From Herbidospora daliensis (GTDB taxonomy: Bacteria; Actinomycetota; Actinomycetes; Streptosporangiales; Streptosporangiaceae), in the NCBI RefSeq assembly GCF_001570585.1, contig NZ_BBXF01000001.1, positions 1,109,691 to 1,173,690 on the forward strand: DNA of 64,000 nt, given 5' to 3'. The position numbers and the translations under genes were made by a program. Of the stretch, positions 1-8,350 are shown piece after piece; position 1 is the first letter of the stretch; every line of letters starts with the position of its first letter. The notes under the pieces are model-generated. The model did no database searches, was not told the DNA's origin, and saw nothing but the letters and a program-made list of their open reading frames with translations.

Positions 1-1373
1 ACGGCCTGCGCCTCCATCCGACCCACGTCCACGTGGTGGGCGACGAGGTGACGCGACTGACGCGGGGCGACTGGTGGGCGTCGTGCCTGCGCGTCCGCGG
101 AGAGAAGATCGGTTTCATCGCCGACCGGGGCGACGACCGCGACCCGAACCCGCAGGTCCACGAGGTGACCCTGGCGGGCGAGCTGACCCAGCGCACCAGC
201 CTGAAAGGCCCGGTCGTGCGCTTCACCTACACCGAGGACGGCGACGTCGTCGCGGTCGCGCCCCCGGTCCGCCGCCCCACCGACTGGGACCCGGAGACCG
301 TCTGGCACGAGGACGCTCCGCTCACCGCCCACCTCGACAGGTTCGCCGGCCAGGCCCCCACCACCGACGAACGCCTGACGGTCGTCTGCGACGACGGCCG
401 CGAATACGCCCGCGACCTGCGAACCGGCCGCGACCTGACTCCAAGGGAACTCGACCCGGTGGTGCACGCCCTGGCAGAAGGCGGCGGCGTCGTGTGCGCC
501 ATCGCGTCGTTCGGCGGCGCGGCCCGCCCCGACCTCTACCGCCTCGACCCGCTCGAACGCCTCATGTCATCGGGCTCGGCCTGGCTGGCCGACCACCCAG
601 CCCCCGTCGAACGCGAAATGGAGATCGAGGGCATCCAGGTCTTCCTCACGGCCCCGCCCGGCACCGACCTCGACACCGCCCGCGGCCTCCCCACGGTGCT
701 GGCCCTGCACGGCGGCCCGGCCTGGGCCTGGCCGGTCGCCCCCGACTCCGACGCGCTGCTGCTGGCGTCGGCGGGCTACCTGGTCGTCCGCCCCAACATC
801 CGCGGCTCCTTCCACCGGGGCCGCGCGTGGGGCGACGCGCTCGGCGCGGACTGGGGCGGCCCGGACGCCGACGACTGCCACACCGTCGTCGACCACCTGA
901 CGGAGTCGGGCCTGGCCGGGAAACTGGCCTGCTACGGCAACTCCTACGGCGGCTTCCTGGTCAACTGGCTCATCGGCGTCAGCGACCGCTTCGCCGCGGC
1001 CATCAGCCAGAACGGGGTGACGAACCAGGTGTCGGGTTTCGCCGCCTGCGACCTCGGAGCCGTCTACGACGTGGACTCGGGCCTGGGCGACACCTGGACG
1101 GAAGAGGGGGTGGCCCACCTCTGGAAGATCAGCCCCCTGCGCAACGTCGCGAGGATCACCACGCCGCTGCTGCTCCTGCAGGGAGAACAGGACTTTCGCT
1201 GCCCGCCGTCGGACGCCGAGCAGATGTTCGTCGCGTTGCGACGGTTGAGGAGGGATGTGGAGTACGTCCTCTATCCGGACTCGGGCCACTCGATGACCCA
1301 CGACGCCCGCCTGGATCGACGCGTCGACCGCTCAGAGAGGATGCTCCACTGGCTCAACCGCCACCTGCGCTGA
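1..1373 (+). CDS. S9 family (prolyl oligopeptidase-type) peptidase, 5' truncated
   Basis: The reading frame is open through the left edge, so the N-terminal part is missing. A GTG at 33 is only an internal candidate start. What remains is the end of the beta-propeller and the complete alpha/beta-hydrolase domain of a prolyl oligopeptidase/acylaminoacyl peptidase. The nucleophile lies in GNSYGG (Ser codon 942-944), the acid in GEQDFRC (Asp codon 1191-1193) and the base in GHSMTHD (His codon 1287-1289). The oxyanion-region motif ALHGGP is also present. The family cleaves short peptides, usually in the cytoplasm, and no signal peptide can be judged here. The gene converges on the next one with only 5 bp between stop codons. 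I am confident of the family, not of the substrate. Confidence 0.9.
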   Translation, partial: GLRLHPTHVHVVGDEVTRLTRGDWWASCLRVRGEKIGFIADRGDDRDPNPQVHEVTLAGELTQRTSLKGPVVRFTYTEDGDVVAVAPPVRRPTDWDPETVWHEDAPLTAHLDRFAGQAPTTDERLTVVCDDGREYARDLRTGRDLTPRELDPVVHALAEGGGVVCAIASFGGAARPDLYRLDPLERLMSSGSAWLADHPAPVEREMEIEGIQVFLTAPPGTDLDTARGLPTVLALHGGPAWAWPVAPDSDALLLASAGYLVVRPNIRGSFHRGRAWGDALGADWGGPDADDCHTVVDHLTESGLAGKLACYGNSYGGFLVNWLIGVSDRFAAAISQNGVTNQVSGFAACDLGAVYDVDSGLGDTWTEEGVAHLWKISPLRNVARITTPLLLLQGEQDFRCPPSDAEQMFVALRRLRRDVEYVLYPDSGHSMTHDARLDRRVDRSERMLHWLNRHLR

Positions 1374-1378
1374 GAACG

Positions 1379-2233
1379 CTAGACGAAGAGCTCAGCCGCG
1401 TCGTCGATGAAGGCCGCGCGCCTCACCCACTCGAGGATCTGGGTGGAGTCGGTGCACTCGGTCACCATCTCGCGCTGGACATCGTCGAGGGTCACCCCGC
1501 GCACGTCGAGGACGGCGAGCAGCGACTTGATCTCACCCTGGGTCTCCCCCACGGCGACGCCCTTGCCGAAGTGCTCCTTGGCGAACGGGCTGTACACGGG
1601 CCATTCGGTGGTCACGATCTCCTCCAGTTTGGTTCGGAGCGCTTCGGCGACGATGTTGTAGGCGTGTTCATAGTAGAACGCAGAGTGAGGACGGGGCATG
1701 TCCGCGAAGCCCCGCACGATCCCCAGAGCCACCTCGGGATCCTGGCCGTGGGCCATGAGCGACAGGGCGGCCAGGTGCGGGGCCTCGGGTACCTGCCGCC
1801 GGCCGACCACGGGGATGCGGTCAGGGCCGATGGCGATCGGATCGATGTGGAAGGTGTCGAGTTCGGTGGCGATCCGGCCGGCCGCCCATCCCGCCGTGTT
1901 CTGGTCGGGGCAGATGACCACCACCCAGACGGGACAGCTGTAGTGGAGCCACGTGGCCGCGACGTAGCGGGGTAGCTGCGGACGCTTCTCCGCGCTGGCG
2001 CGGAGTTGCATCTCGACGACCAGCGCGGCCTGCGGGAACCCCGGGGCTCCGACGGTGATGACCAGGTCGGGCCGGAGTTCCCGCGAGGGCCGGTCGTTCT
2101 TCTCGAACGGCTGGTGCTGGACCGGCAGCCCCTCCGGCAGATCGAGCAGCTTGGCCTGTTTCACCAGGTCAAGCACGAGCTGGGGCTGTTCGCGGAAAAG
2201 CTCGTTGAGTGTGTCGTGTTGTGATGAAGGCAC
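1379..2233 (-). CDS. Uncharacterised PD-(D/E)XK-like protein (Rpn/transposase-nuclease type)
   Basis: The product has 284 residues from a GTG start; the beginning MPSSQHDTLNELF looks like related multicopy actinomycete proteins. The segment RPDLVITVG followed by AALVVEMQLR has the D...E-x-Q spacing of a PD-(D/E)XK endonuclease core, as in Rpn-type recombination-promoting nucleases. The C-terminal part is helical and carries a short GxxxGE/KSLLAVL segment that such proteins often have. No transmembrane segment or signal peptide is seen. No good ribosome binding site precedes the GTG, so the start is uncertain. Nearby genes give no functional hint. The nuclease fold is an inference from motif spacing; enzymatic activity is not shown. 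Confidence 0.6.
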   Translation of the reverse strand: MPSSQHDTLNELFREQPQLVLDLVKQAKLLDLPEGLPVQHQPFEKNDRPSRELRPDLVITVGAPGFPQAALVVEMQLRASAEKRPQLPRYVAATWLHYSCPVWVVVICPDQNTAGWAAGRIATELDTFHIDPIAIGPDRIPVVGRRQVPEAPHLAALSLMAHGQDPEVALGIVRGFADMPRPHSAFYYEHAYNIVAEALRTKLEEIVTTEWPVYSPFAKEHFGKGVAVGETQGEIKSLLAVLDVRGVTLDDVQREMVTECTDSTQILEWVRRAAFIDDAAELFV

Positions 2234-2298
2234 GTGTCAGGAAGTTACCGACCCATTACCGTCCGCGCATCCGATTCAGTAGAACAGTCGCTCGAATT

Positions 2299-3831
2299 TC
2301 ACCGCCCCTGATAGTCATACCAGGCAAAATGCGCCGAATTCGAGCTCTCTCGCCCCTCCGACGTCGCGTACAGCGCGATCATCGTCCCGATGAAGCCCCC
2401 GGCCACCGTCGAGCTCAGGATGCGCCCGTCGAGCACCGGCCCCAACGATCGCCACTCGCCCGGCGCGAGGGCGTAGCGGGCCTGGTAGTCCTGGCCGTGG
2501 GCCTCGAAGCCCAGCCACACGCGGCCCCCGGGGGCCTCGGTCCACCCGGCCAGGGTGTCGACGCCTTCGGCGCGGTGGATGAGTTCGAGGCCGCCGGCGC
2601 GCAGCGACAGGCGGATGTGGAAGTCGTCGTTCTGGATCAGGGCCAGGCCGGCGTGCTCCCCCTCCCCCGGCGTGAAGGTGAGTTCGGTGAAGACGGCGAA
2701 GTCGATGTGGGCCTGCGGCTGGGCGACCAGGCTGGGGTTGCCGTGCCCGGTCAGGGCGGGCGGGCGGACCTTGAGGGTCAGGCCGTCGCCGACCGTCCAG
2801 TAGGTCTCGCGCGGGGTGCGCAGGAACTGCCAGGCCGGGCCGAGGCGGTCGAAGTGGTCGCACGCCGGGGCGGCCGGCCACCGGTGGACGGGCAGCGCGG
2901 GGGCGGCGAAGTCGAGGGTCACCTGGTCGAAGACGGGCCATTCGTCTTCCCAGGTCACCCGGGTCAGGAAGGTCTCGCGGCCCAGGTTGTAGCCGTGCTC
3001 GCGCCGGACGTCCGCCATGGTGAGCGGGGTGGCGTCGGTGCCGCCGTAGGGGCGGGTGGCCAGCAGGACCGACCACCACTCGCCGTCGGGGGTGACGACC
3101 AGGTCGGGGTGGCCCGTCGAGGTGATGGGGTGGCGCAGGCCCAGGTGGCGGTGGGTCAGCACGGGGTTGCGCGGGTTGCCGACGTAGGGGCCGGCGACGC
3201 TGCGGGAGCGGGCCACCATGACGGCGTGGTCTTCGGCGGTGCCGCCCTCGGAGGTGACGAGGTAGTACCAGCCGTTCGCCTTGTAGATGTGGGGGCCCTC
3301 GGCCCAGATGCCGCCGCGCAGGTGGGGCGTCCAGATGACGGTTTCCTCGCCGACGAGCTTCTGCGAGGTCAGGTCGAGTTCGCGGAGCCAGATCTCGGTG
3401 TCGCCGTCGAACTCCTTGTTCTCGCGTTCGCGGGCGCCGTGCATCCAGCAGCGGCCGTCGTCGTCGAAGAACAGGGAGGGGTCGAAGCCGCGGGTCTCGG
3501 GGAACCAGACCGGCTCGCTCCACGGCCCTTCGGGCGAGGTGGCGGTGACCATGAAGTTGCCCGCCGTGTCCATCAGCGTCGTGATCATGTAGAAGACGCC
3601 GTCGTGGTGGCGGATGGTCGGGGCGTAGATGCCCAGCGACGGGCGCAGGTCGTCGAGGTCCAGCGAGTGGCAGACGTGGCCGAGCTGCCGCCAGTGGGTC
3701 AGGTCCCGGCTGTGGAAGATCGGGACCCCGGGGAACCATTCGAACGACGACGTCACCAGGTAGTAGTCGTCGCCGACGCGGCAGATCGAGGGGTCGGGGT
3801 GGTAGCCGGGAAGGATCGGGTTGCTGGACAC
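2299..3831 (-). CDS. Glycoside hydrolase family 43 beta-xylosidase, cytoplasmic
   Basis: A 510-residue GH43 enzyme starting at GTG, with GGAGG 9 nt upstream. The five-bladed propeller is recognised by PGYHPDPSI (general base Asp13), RGFDPSLFF (pKa-modulating Asp117) and WAEGPHIYK (acid Glu178). A beta-sandwich domain of about 190 residues follows, as in the XynB3/XylB subgroup of xylosidases. There is no signal peptide, so it should cleave imported xylo-oligosaccharides in the cytoplasm. It is the last gene of the leftward GH5-GH10-GH43 set. A perfect hairpin separates it from GH10, so its expression may depend on read-through. Alpha-L-arabinofuranosidase or mixed activity is possible; the sequence alone does not settle it. 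Confidence 0.92.
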   Translation of the reverse strand: MSSNPILPGYHPDPSICRVGDDYYLVTSSFEWFPGVPIFHSRDLTHWRQLGHVCHSLDLDDLRPSLGIYAPTIRHHDGVFYMITTLMDTAGNFMVTATSPEGPWSEPVWFPETRGFDPSLFFDDDGRCWMHGARERENKEFDGDTEIWLRELDLTSQKLVGEETVIWTPHLRGGIWAEGPHIYKANGWYYLVTSEGGTAEDHAVMVARSRSVAGPYVGNPRNPVLTHRHLGLRHPITSTGHPDLVVTPDGEWWSVLLATRPYGGTDATPLTMADVRREHGYNLGRETFLTRVTWEDEWPVFDQVTLDFAAPALPVHRWPAAPACDHFDRLGPAWQFLRTPRETYWTVGDGLTLKVRPPALTGHGNPSLVAQPQAHIDFAVFTELTFTPGEGEHAGLALIQNDDFHIRLSLRAGGLELIHRAEGVDTLAGWTEAPGGRVWLGFEAHGQDYQARYALAPGEWRSLGPVLDGRILSSTVAGGFIGTMIALYATSEGRESSNSAHFAWYDYQGR

Positions 3832-3854
3832 CGGCGGGAGCCTCCGAACTGAGT

Positions 3855-3896
3855 GGCGCCGGGCCCCGCACGCTGCGGAAGGCGGGGCCCGGCGCC
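3855..3896 (-). terminator. Perfect 15-bp intercistronic hairpin between GH10 and GH43
   Basis: Arms 3855-3869 and 3882-3896 (ggcgccgggccccgc and its exact complement) enclose a 12-nt loop. It lies 20 nt after the GH10 stop and only 24 nt before the GH43 start. There is no clear T-tract, so it may be a partial terminator or an mRNA-stabilising barrier rather than a full stop. Confidence 0.75.
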
Positions 3897-3916
3897 AGAA
3901 CCTATTGGACCATGCA

Positions 3917-6796
3917 CTACTTACCGAGCCGTAGCACGCCCCATCGCGCCGTGGACAGATAGCTCTGTCCGGTCGGGTCGTGCCAGGTCACCGCCGCGGT
4001 ACGGGCGGTGCCGGTGGCGTCGTTGACCTGCACGTCGAAGCCGACGACCCGGTCGCGGGACAGGGTCACCGTGGGCAGCTTGATGGCCGCCTCGACGATG
4101 TAGCCGGTGGAGGTGCGCGAGACGGCGCTGGTCAGGTTGCCGCGGATCGCGAACGCGTCGAAGGTGCCGCCGATCGACTCGGCGCCGGCGAAGGAGATGC
4201 GGTACTGGCCGTCGTCGTCGTCATACCCCTTGGTCTTGTTGTTCTCCGGGTCGACGAAGATCTCGACGCTGTCCTCCTCCCACGCGTTGGGCGACTCGTC
4301 GCTGAGCACGGGGTCGGTGACCTTCGCCAGGACGTACAGCACGCCCGACGGCGACCACATCGCGCGGACCTTGGCGGTCGCGCCCGATGTGCCCTCGATC
4401 CAGGTGCCGGTGCCGACCGGGGTGGCCTTGTTCCAGGCCGCCTCGGCGACGCCGTCGACGACCGGGGTCTCCTTCGGCGCGGTGAACTCCTTCACCTCGG
4501 GGACGAAGGTCAGCGTGCCGCTGAAGACGGCGTCGGGGCCGGTGCGGGCGTCGTCGACCGTGAGGTCGAGCGTGGTGGCGGCGCCGGAGGGCAGCAGGGC
4601 CTCGGCCTGCCAGCCCGTGGAGGTCTTCCTGGTGTGCGCCTTGAACCCCTGGGCGGGCGCGCCGCGCGGGATCGTGTACGTCGCCGTCCCCAGCTTCAGG
4701 GACAGGGAGTCGGTGCGGTCGTCGGTCGCGTCGGTGACGTCCGCGAAGACGTACACGCCCGAAGGGGCCTTTCGCAGCTGGAAGGAGGCCGACACCGACC
4801 CGACCCGGGCCACGGGCTGGCCGGGCTGGCGGTCCCACTGCGCGTCGCGTTTGCCGTCGACGGTCACCGTGCCGGCCGGGACCGTCAGGGCGAGGCGGGC
4901 GGCGGGCAGCTTCGACGGGTCGGCGACGCCCCAGAAGGCGGGCTTGGCCTGGAGTTCGTCGTCGAAGGGCAGCGGCGCGTTGACGCGGGCGATCGGGAAG
5001 GTGGACAACCAGGTCTCGTCGTCGGCCACGCCCCAGATGGTCACCGACGACAACTTCGCGGCCTGCCGGCGGAAGACGTCGAAGATCTCCTTGTAGCGCT
5101 GCCCCTGGCGGGCCAGCACGTCGGCGGGCACCGTCGGGTAGGTCGACACGAAGTCGGTGTAGACCGACACGTCGAGCTCGGTGACCTGCTGGTCGACGCC
5201 GAGCGACGCGAACCGCTCGATGGTGTCCTCGATGTAGTAGGTCGGCGGCTGCTCGATGTTGACGTGGAGCTGGTGGCCGACGGCGTCGATCGGCACGCCC
5301 TCGTCGCGCAGCTGCTTGACGACCTTGTACATCGCCTCCCGCTTGCGCGGGAACTCGGTGTTGTAGTCGTTGAACACCAGCGTCGCGGCGGGGTCGACCT
5401 CGCGGGCGACCCGGAACGCGGTCCGGATGTAGTCGAGGCCGGTGATCTCGAACCACGGCGAGCGGCGCAGGCCGTCGGGCTGGTTCTCGTCGATGACCTC
5501 GTTGACGACGTCCCAGGTGCCGATGCGGCCCTTGTAGCGGCCCATCACGGCGCGGATGTGGTTCTCGATCCGCTGGAGCAGGACCTCCTTGGTCGCGCCC
5601 TCGAAGACCCACGCGGGGGTCTGGCTGTGCCAGACGAGGGTGTGGCCGCGGAACTCCAGCCCGTTGCCGGTGGCGAAGTCGACCAGGGCGTCGCCGTCGT
5701 CGAAGGTGAACCGCCCCTCTTCGGGCTCGGTCGCGTCCCACTTCAGCGAGTTGCCGGGGGTGACGCTCCCGTAGTGCTTGTCGATGAGCTTGGCGTGCTC
5801 GCCGAGCGTCGCGCCCCGGTGGAAGGCCGCGCCCAGGGTGAAGGGCACGGTGTCCTTGAGCGAGGGGATGTCGGTCTGGATGGGCTTCGGCTCGATGTAT
5901 TCGAGCGTGAAGTCGTCGATCTCGAACGGCAGGGTGCCCTCGCCCGACTCGACGTAGACGCTCAGGAAGTCGACGTCGTGGGCGAGGGTGTAGGTCCCGG
6001 TCAGGCGGGTCCAGCCGGTGACGCTCACCGGCGCGGCGACGCGTTCGTACGACGGCGTGCCGTTCTGCCGCCGCTCGATCGACAGGCCGAGCGACTGCGC
6101 CTCGGCGCTGCGCACCCAGACCGACAGCGTGTACTTCGAGCCCTTGGCGAGCTTGCCCAGGACGTTCAGCGACGGGCCGTCCCACGACGCCTGGCGGTTG
6201 GTGACGGAGAGGCCGTACGCCCCCGCGTGTGCGGCCGCGCCCGTCGCCGTCAGGGTCGCGCTCGCGCGCGGGTTCCAGCCCTGGGCGGTGCCCGTCTCGA
6301 AGTCGGTGGACAGGCCCGACTGCGTGGGGTCGCTGTCCGACGTGATGACGATGTCGTCGACCGTGAACTCGGCCGTCGCGTCGGAGCTCTCGAAGTAGAG
6401 GTTCAGGGCCGAGTCGGCCGCGTAGCTGTAGGAGCCGGAGAGCTCGGTGAACTCACCCGGCGCCGACGTCGCCGCCCCGACGCGCTCCCAGGTCGTCGAC
6501 CCGCCCGAGGGCGTGCGCTCGACGGTCAGCGCGACCGACCCCGACACCTTCGCGGTGACGTTGTAGGTCACGCCCTTCTCGAACGGCGGGGTGATCTGGG
6601 CGCCCATCCAGTTCTGGGTCCGCCCGCTCACCCGCAGGTTCCCGGCGGAGGTGTCGAGGGCGACCCCGTCTCCGCGCGGGCCCCAGCCCTGGGCGCCGGA
6701 GGAGAAGTCGTAGGAGGCGATGGTGGTGACATCCGCTCTAGCCGGGACGGCCAGGCATAACAGGACGAGCAGCGAGGCCGTCACGGCTCGGAACAT
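3917..6796 (-). CDS. Secreted multidomain endo-1,4-beta-xylanase, GH10 with four carbohydrate-binding modules
   Basis: The product has 959 residues. A Sec signal peptide ends near ARA-21. Two CBM4/9-type modules (about 23-150 and 160-300) precede a GH10 barrel (about 305-635). The barrel has acid/base Glu433 in WDVVNEV, nucleophile Glu540 in VTELDVS and the typical RGHTLVWHSQTPAW strand. Two CBM9/DOMON-like modules (about 645-765 and 775-959, each with a VDG...W start) end the protein. GH10 enzymes cleave xylan internally and tolerate side chains; the modules would hold it on plant cell wall. The ribosome binding site is AGGAGA before ATG. It lies 26 nt after the GH5 gene, so both likely share the promoter near 8250. 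It is the only secreted enzyme of this operon. Confidence 0.95.
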   Translation of the reverse strand: MFRAVTASLLVLLCLAVPARADVTTIASYDFSSGAQGWGPRGDGVALDTSAGNLRVSGRTQNWMGAQITPPFEKGVTYNVTAKVSGSVALTVERTPSGGSTTWERVGAATSAPGEFTELSGSYSYAADSALNLYFESSDATAEFTVDDIVITSDSDPTQSGLSTDFETGTAQGWNPRASATLTATGAAAHAGAYGLSVTNRQASWDGPSLNVLGKLAKGSKYTLSVWVRSAEAQSLGLSIERRQNGTPSYERVAAPVSVTGWTRLTGTYTLAHDVDFLSVYVESGEGTLPFEIDDFTLEYIEPKPIQTDIPSLKDTVPFTLGAAFHRGATLGEHAKLIDKHYGSVTPGNSLKWDATEPEEGRFTFDDGDALVDFATGNGLEFRGHTLVWHSQTPAWVFEGATKEVLLQRIENHIRAVMGRYKGRIGTWDVVNEVIDENQPDGLRRSPWFEITGLDYIRTAFRVAREVDPAATLVFNDYNTEFPRKREAMYKVVKQLRDEGVPIDAVGHQLHVNIEQPPTYYIEDTIERFASLGVDQQVTELDVSVYTDFVSTYPTVPADVLARQGQRYKEIFDVFRRQAAKLSSVTIWGVADDETWLSTFPIARVNAPLPFDDELQAKPAFWGVADPSKLPAARLALTVPAGTVTVDGKRDAQWDRQPGQPVARVGSVSASFQLRKAPSGVYVFADVTDATDDRTDSLSLKLGTATYTIPRGAPAQGFKAHTRKTSTGWQAEALLPSGAATTLDLTVDDARTGPDAVFSGTLTFVPEVKEFTAPKETPVVDGVAEAAWNKATPVGTGTWIEGTSGATAKVRAMWSPSGVLYVLAKVTDPVLSDESPNAWEEDSVEIFVDPENNKTKGYDDDDGQYRISFAGAESIGGTFDAFAIRGNLTSAVSRTSTGYIVEAAIKLPTVTLSRDRVVGFDVQVNDATGTARTAAVTWHDPTGQSYLSTARWGVLRLGK

Positions 6797-6822
6797 GAGG
6801 GGGGTCTCCTAGTGCGGTTCCG

Positions 6823-8193
6823 CTAGTGCAGGTTCTGGTGGAGCAGGTCGAGCAGCGGCTGACGCCGGGCGCAGGAGGACAGGGCGAAGGAGTCGGCCAG
6901 GGCCAGCAGTTCGTCGTCGGATCGGCCGCGGAACACCTCGGCGTACTCGGGGACGAGCGCCTGGGCGATCAGGACGTGCCGGATGAGGTCGTCGATCTGG
7001 TAGCGGGCGCCCCAGGGGTAGGGGTTCCAGGAGGGGAACTCGGTCTCCATGAGCTGGTGCAGCGGCGTCAGTTCCGCCGTGCTCTCCTCCATGGTCGAGC
7101 CCCACCGGTCGGCCCCCAGACGGCCCTTCTTGGCGATGAAGTCGCCGAAGACGCCGATGTAAGGTTCACCGGCCGTCACGAGTCCCTGGAGACCGACGTC
7201 CTTGTACGTCCACAGCGACCACCCCGCGGAGTGCGCGTCGAAGATCTCCAGCTGGTCGCGGAGGATCTGGTACCGCTGCTCGTCGATGTCGGGGTTCCCC
7301 GTGTAGACGGGGCCGAACTCGCCCACCCAGATGGGGGTGCCGGTCTCGCGCTGGAACACCGTGCGCTTCTCGAAGGTGGCCTCCAGGGTCGAGCGGTCGA
7401 CCCATTCGCCGCGCGTCTCGCCGGGGTAGGGGCCGCCGTGCGCGAACCCGGCCAGGGCGTAGTCGTGGCAGACGAAGACGGTGTTCTCGTAGACCTCGCG
7501 GAAGATCGAGAAGTCGGTCGAGTAGGTGTTGCCGTCGAGGAACAGCACATGGCCGGGGTCGACCGCGCGGATCGCCTTGACCAGCCGGTCGTAGTAGGGG
7601 CCGACGACCCGTCCGTGCACGTCGCCGGGCTCGTTGATGGGGTTGTAGCCGGCCACCCACGGGTTGTCCTTGTAGCGGTCGGCCATGGCCTCCCACAGGT
7701 GCACCGCGCGGTCCTGGAACTGGCGGTAGTTCCAGAAGGCGGCGATGTGGGTGGGGTTGTCGGAGTGCCAGTGCTGGTTCTGCGCGCCCGGGAGGGCGTG
7801 CAGGTCGATGACGCTGTAGATGCCGCGTTCGCCCAGCAGGCCGATGACCCGGTCGAGGTGGCGGAAGCCGTGTTCGATGATCTCGAACGGGCGGTCGTCC
7901 GACTCGAAGTGGCGGTAGTTGACCGGGATCCGGACGCAGTTCATGCCCAGGTCCCGTAAGAGGTCGGCGTCCTCCGGGCCGAAGAACGAGGTCAGCAGGC
8001 GGTCGAAGAACAGCTCCGATCGCTCCTCACCGAGGACCTCCCGGACGGCCGACCGCATGGTCGACTCGTTGGCCGAGTAGCCGGTGATGAAGTTCTCCAT
8101 GTTCAGCCAGCCGCCGAGCCCGACGCCACGAAGGCGCACCGGACGCCCGGACGGGTCGACGAGGTGAGATCCGGACACGCGCAGGTCGGGCAT
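6823..8193 (-). CDS. GH5-family glycoside hydrolase, cytoplasmic
   Basis: A 456-residue clan GH-A enzyme. I chose ATG at 8193 because AAGGGGA precedes it and the upstream in-frame stretch lies in the promoter and operators. The barrel shows GVGLGGWLNMENF, the acid/base Glu188 in NPINEPGD and the nucleophile Glu292 in WVGEFGPV. The N-terminus resembles GH5 exo- and endo-glucanase or mannanase subgroups that act on glycosides; the exact specificity cannot be read. A helical C-terminal extension of about 100 residues follows the barrel. No signal peptide is present, so it should act on imported oligosaccharides. It is the first gene of the leftward operon and faces the LacI regulator. Confidence 0.9.
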   Translation of the reverse strand: MPDLRVSGSHLVDPSGRPVRLRGVGLGGWLNMENFITGYSANESTMRSAVREVLGEERSELFFDRLLTSFFGPEDADLLRDLGMNCVRIPVNYRHFESDDRPFEIIEHGFRHLDRVIGLLGERGIYSVIDLHALPGAQNQHWHSDNPTHIAAFWNYRQFQDRAVHLWEAMADRYKDNPWVAGYNPINEPGDVHGRVVGPYYDRLVKAIRAVDPGHVLFLDGNTYSTDFSIFREVYENTVFVCHDYALAGFAHGGPYPGETRGEWVDRSTLEATFEKRTVFQRETGTPIWVGEFGPVYTGNPDIDEQRYQILRDQLEIFDAHSAGWSLWTYKDVGLQGLVTAGEPYIGVFGDFIAKKGRLGADRWGSTMEESTAELTPLHQLMETEFPSWNPYPWGARYQIDDLIRHVLIAQALVPEYAEVFRGRSDDELLALADSFALSSCARRQPLLDLLHQNLH

Positions 8194-8204
8194 CGCTTCC
8201 CCTT

Positions 8205-8234
8205 GAAAGTTTCGGAGTGTTACCGAATATTTCG
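8205..8234 (-). promoter_or_regulatory. Two LacI-type half-dyads downstream of the GH5 promoter
   Basis: GAAAGTTTC (8205-8213) and CGAATATTTCG (8224-8234) lie between the predicted start of transcription and the GH5 ribosome binding site. They resemble the dyads at 8323-8336, 12549-12578 and 14631-14655. This position suits repression by roadblock; binding is inferred. Confidence 0.55.
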
Positions 8235-8242
8235 CAAGCCGC

Positions 8243-8272
8243 AGCATAGATATCCAGCTCGCGGACCGTCAA
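8243..8272 (-). promoter_or_regulatory. Predicted sigma70-like promoter of the GH5-GH10-GH43 operon
   Basis: On the minus strand TTGACG (8272-8267) and TATGCT (8248-8243) are spaced by 18 nt, giving a start of transcription near 8236. The predicted operators lie immediately downstream and just upstream of the -35 element. Confidence 0.55.
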
Positions 8273-8280
8273 CAAACTGC

Positions 8281-8336
8281 TGGGAGCGCTACCACCGGGA
8301 ATGACACCCCTGGTACGCGTACCCGAAACCTTTCGG
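8281..8336. promoter_or_regulatory. Cluster of three dyads between GH5 and the LacI regulator
   Basis: TGGGAGCGCTACCA (8281-8294) differs by one base from the 14-bp CebR palindrome. GGTACGCGTACC (8312-8323) is a perfect 12-bp palindrome. CCGAAACCTTTCGG (8323-8336) is symmetrical except for its central pair and matches the GAAACTTTC motif found at the other operons. The last lies 14 bp before the regulator's ATG, which suggests autoregulation. Confidence 0.55.
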
Positions 8337-8350
8337 ATACACTTCCGGCC

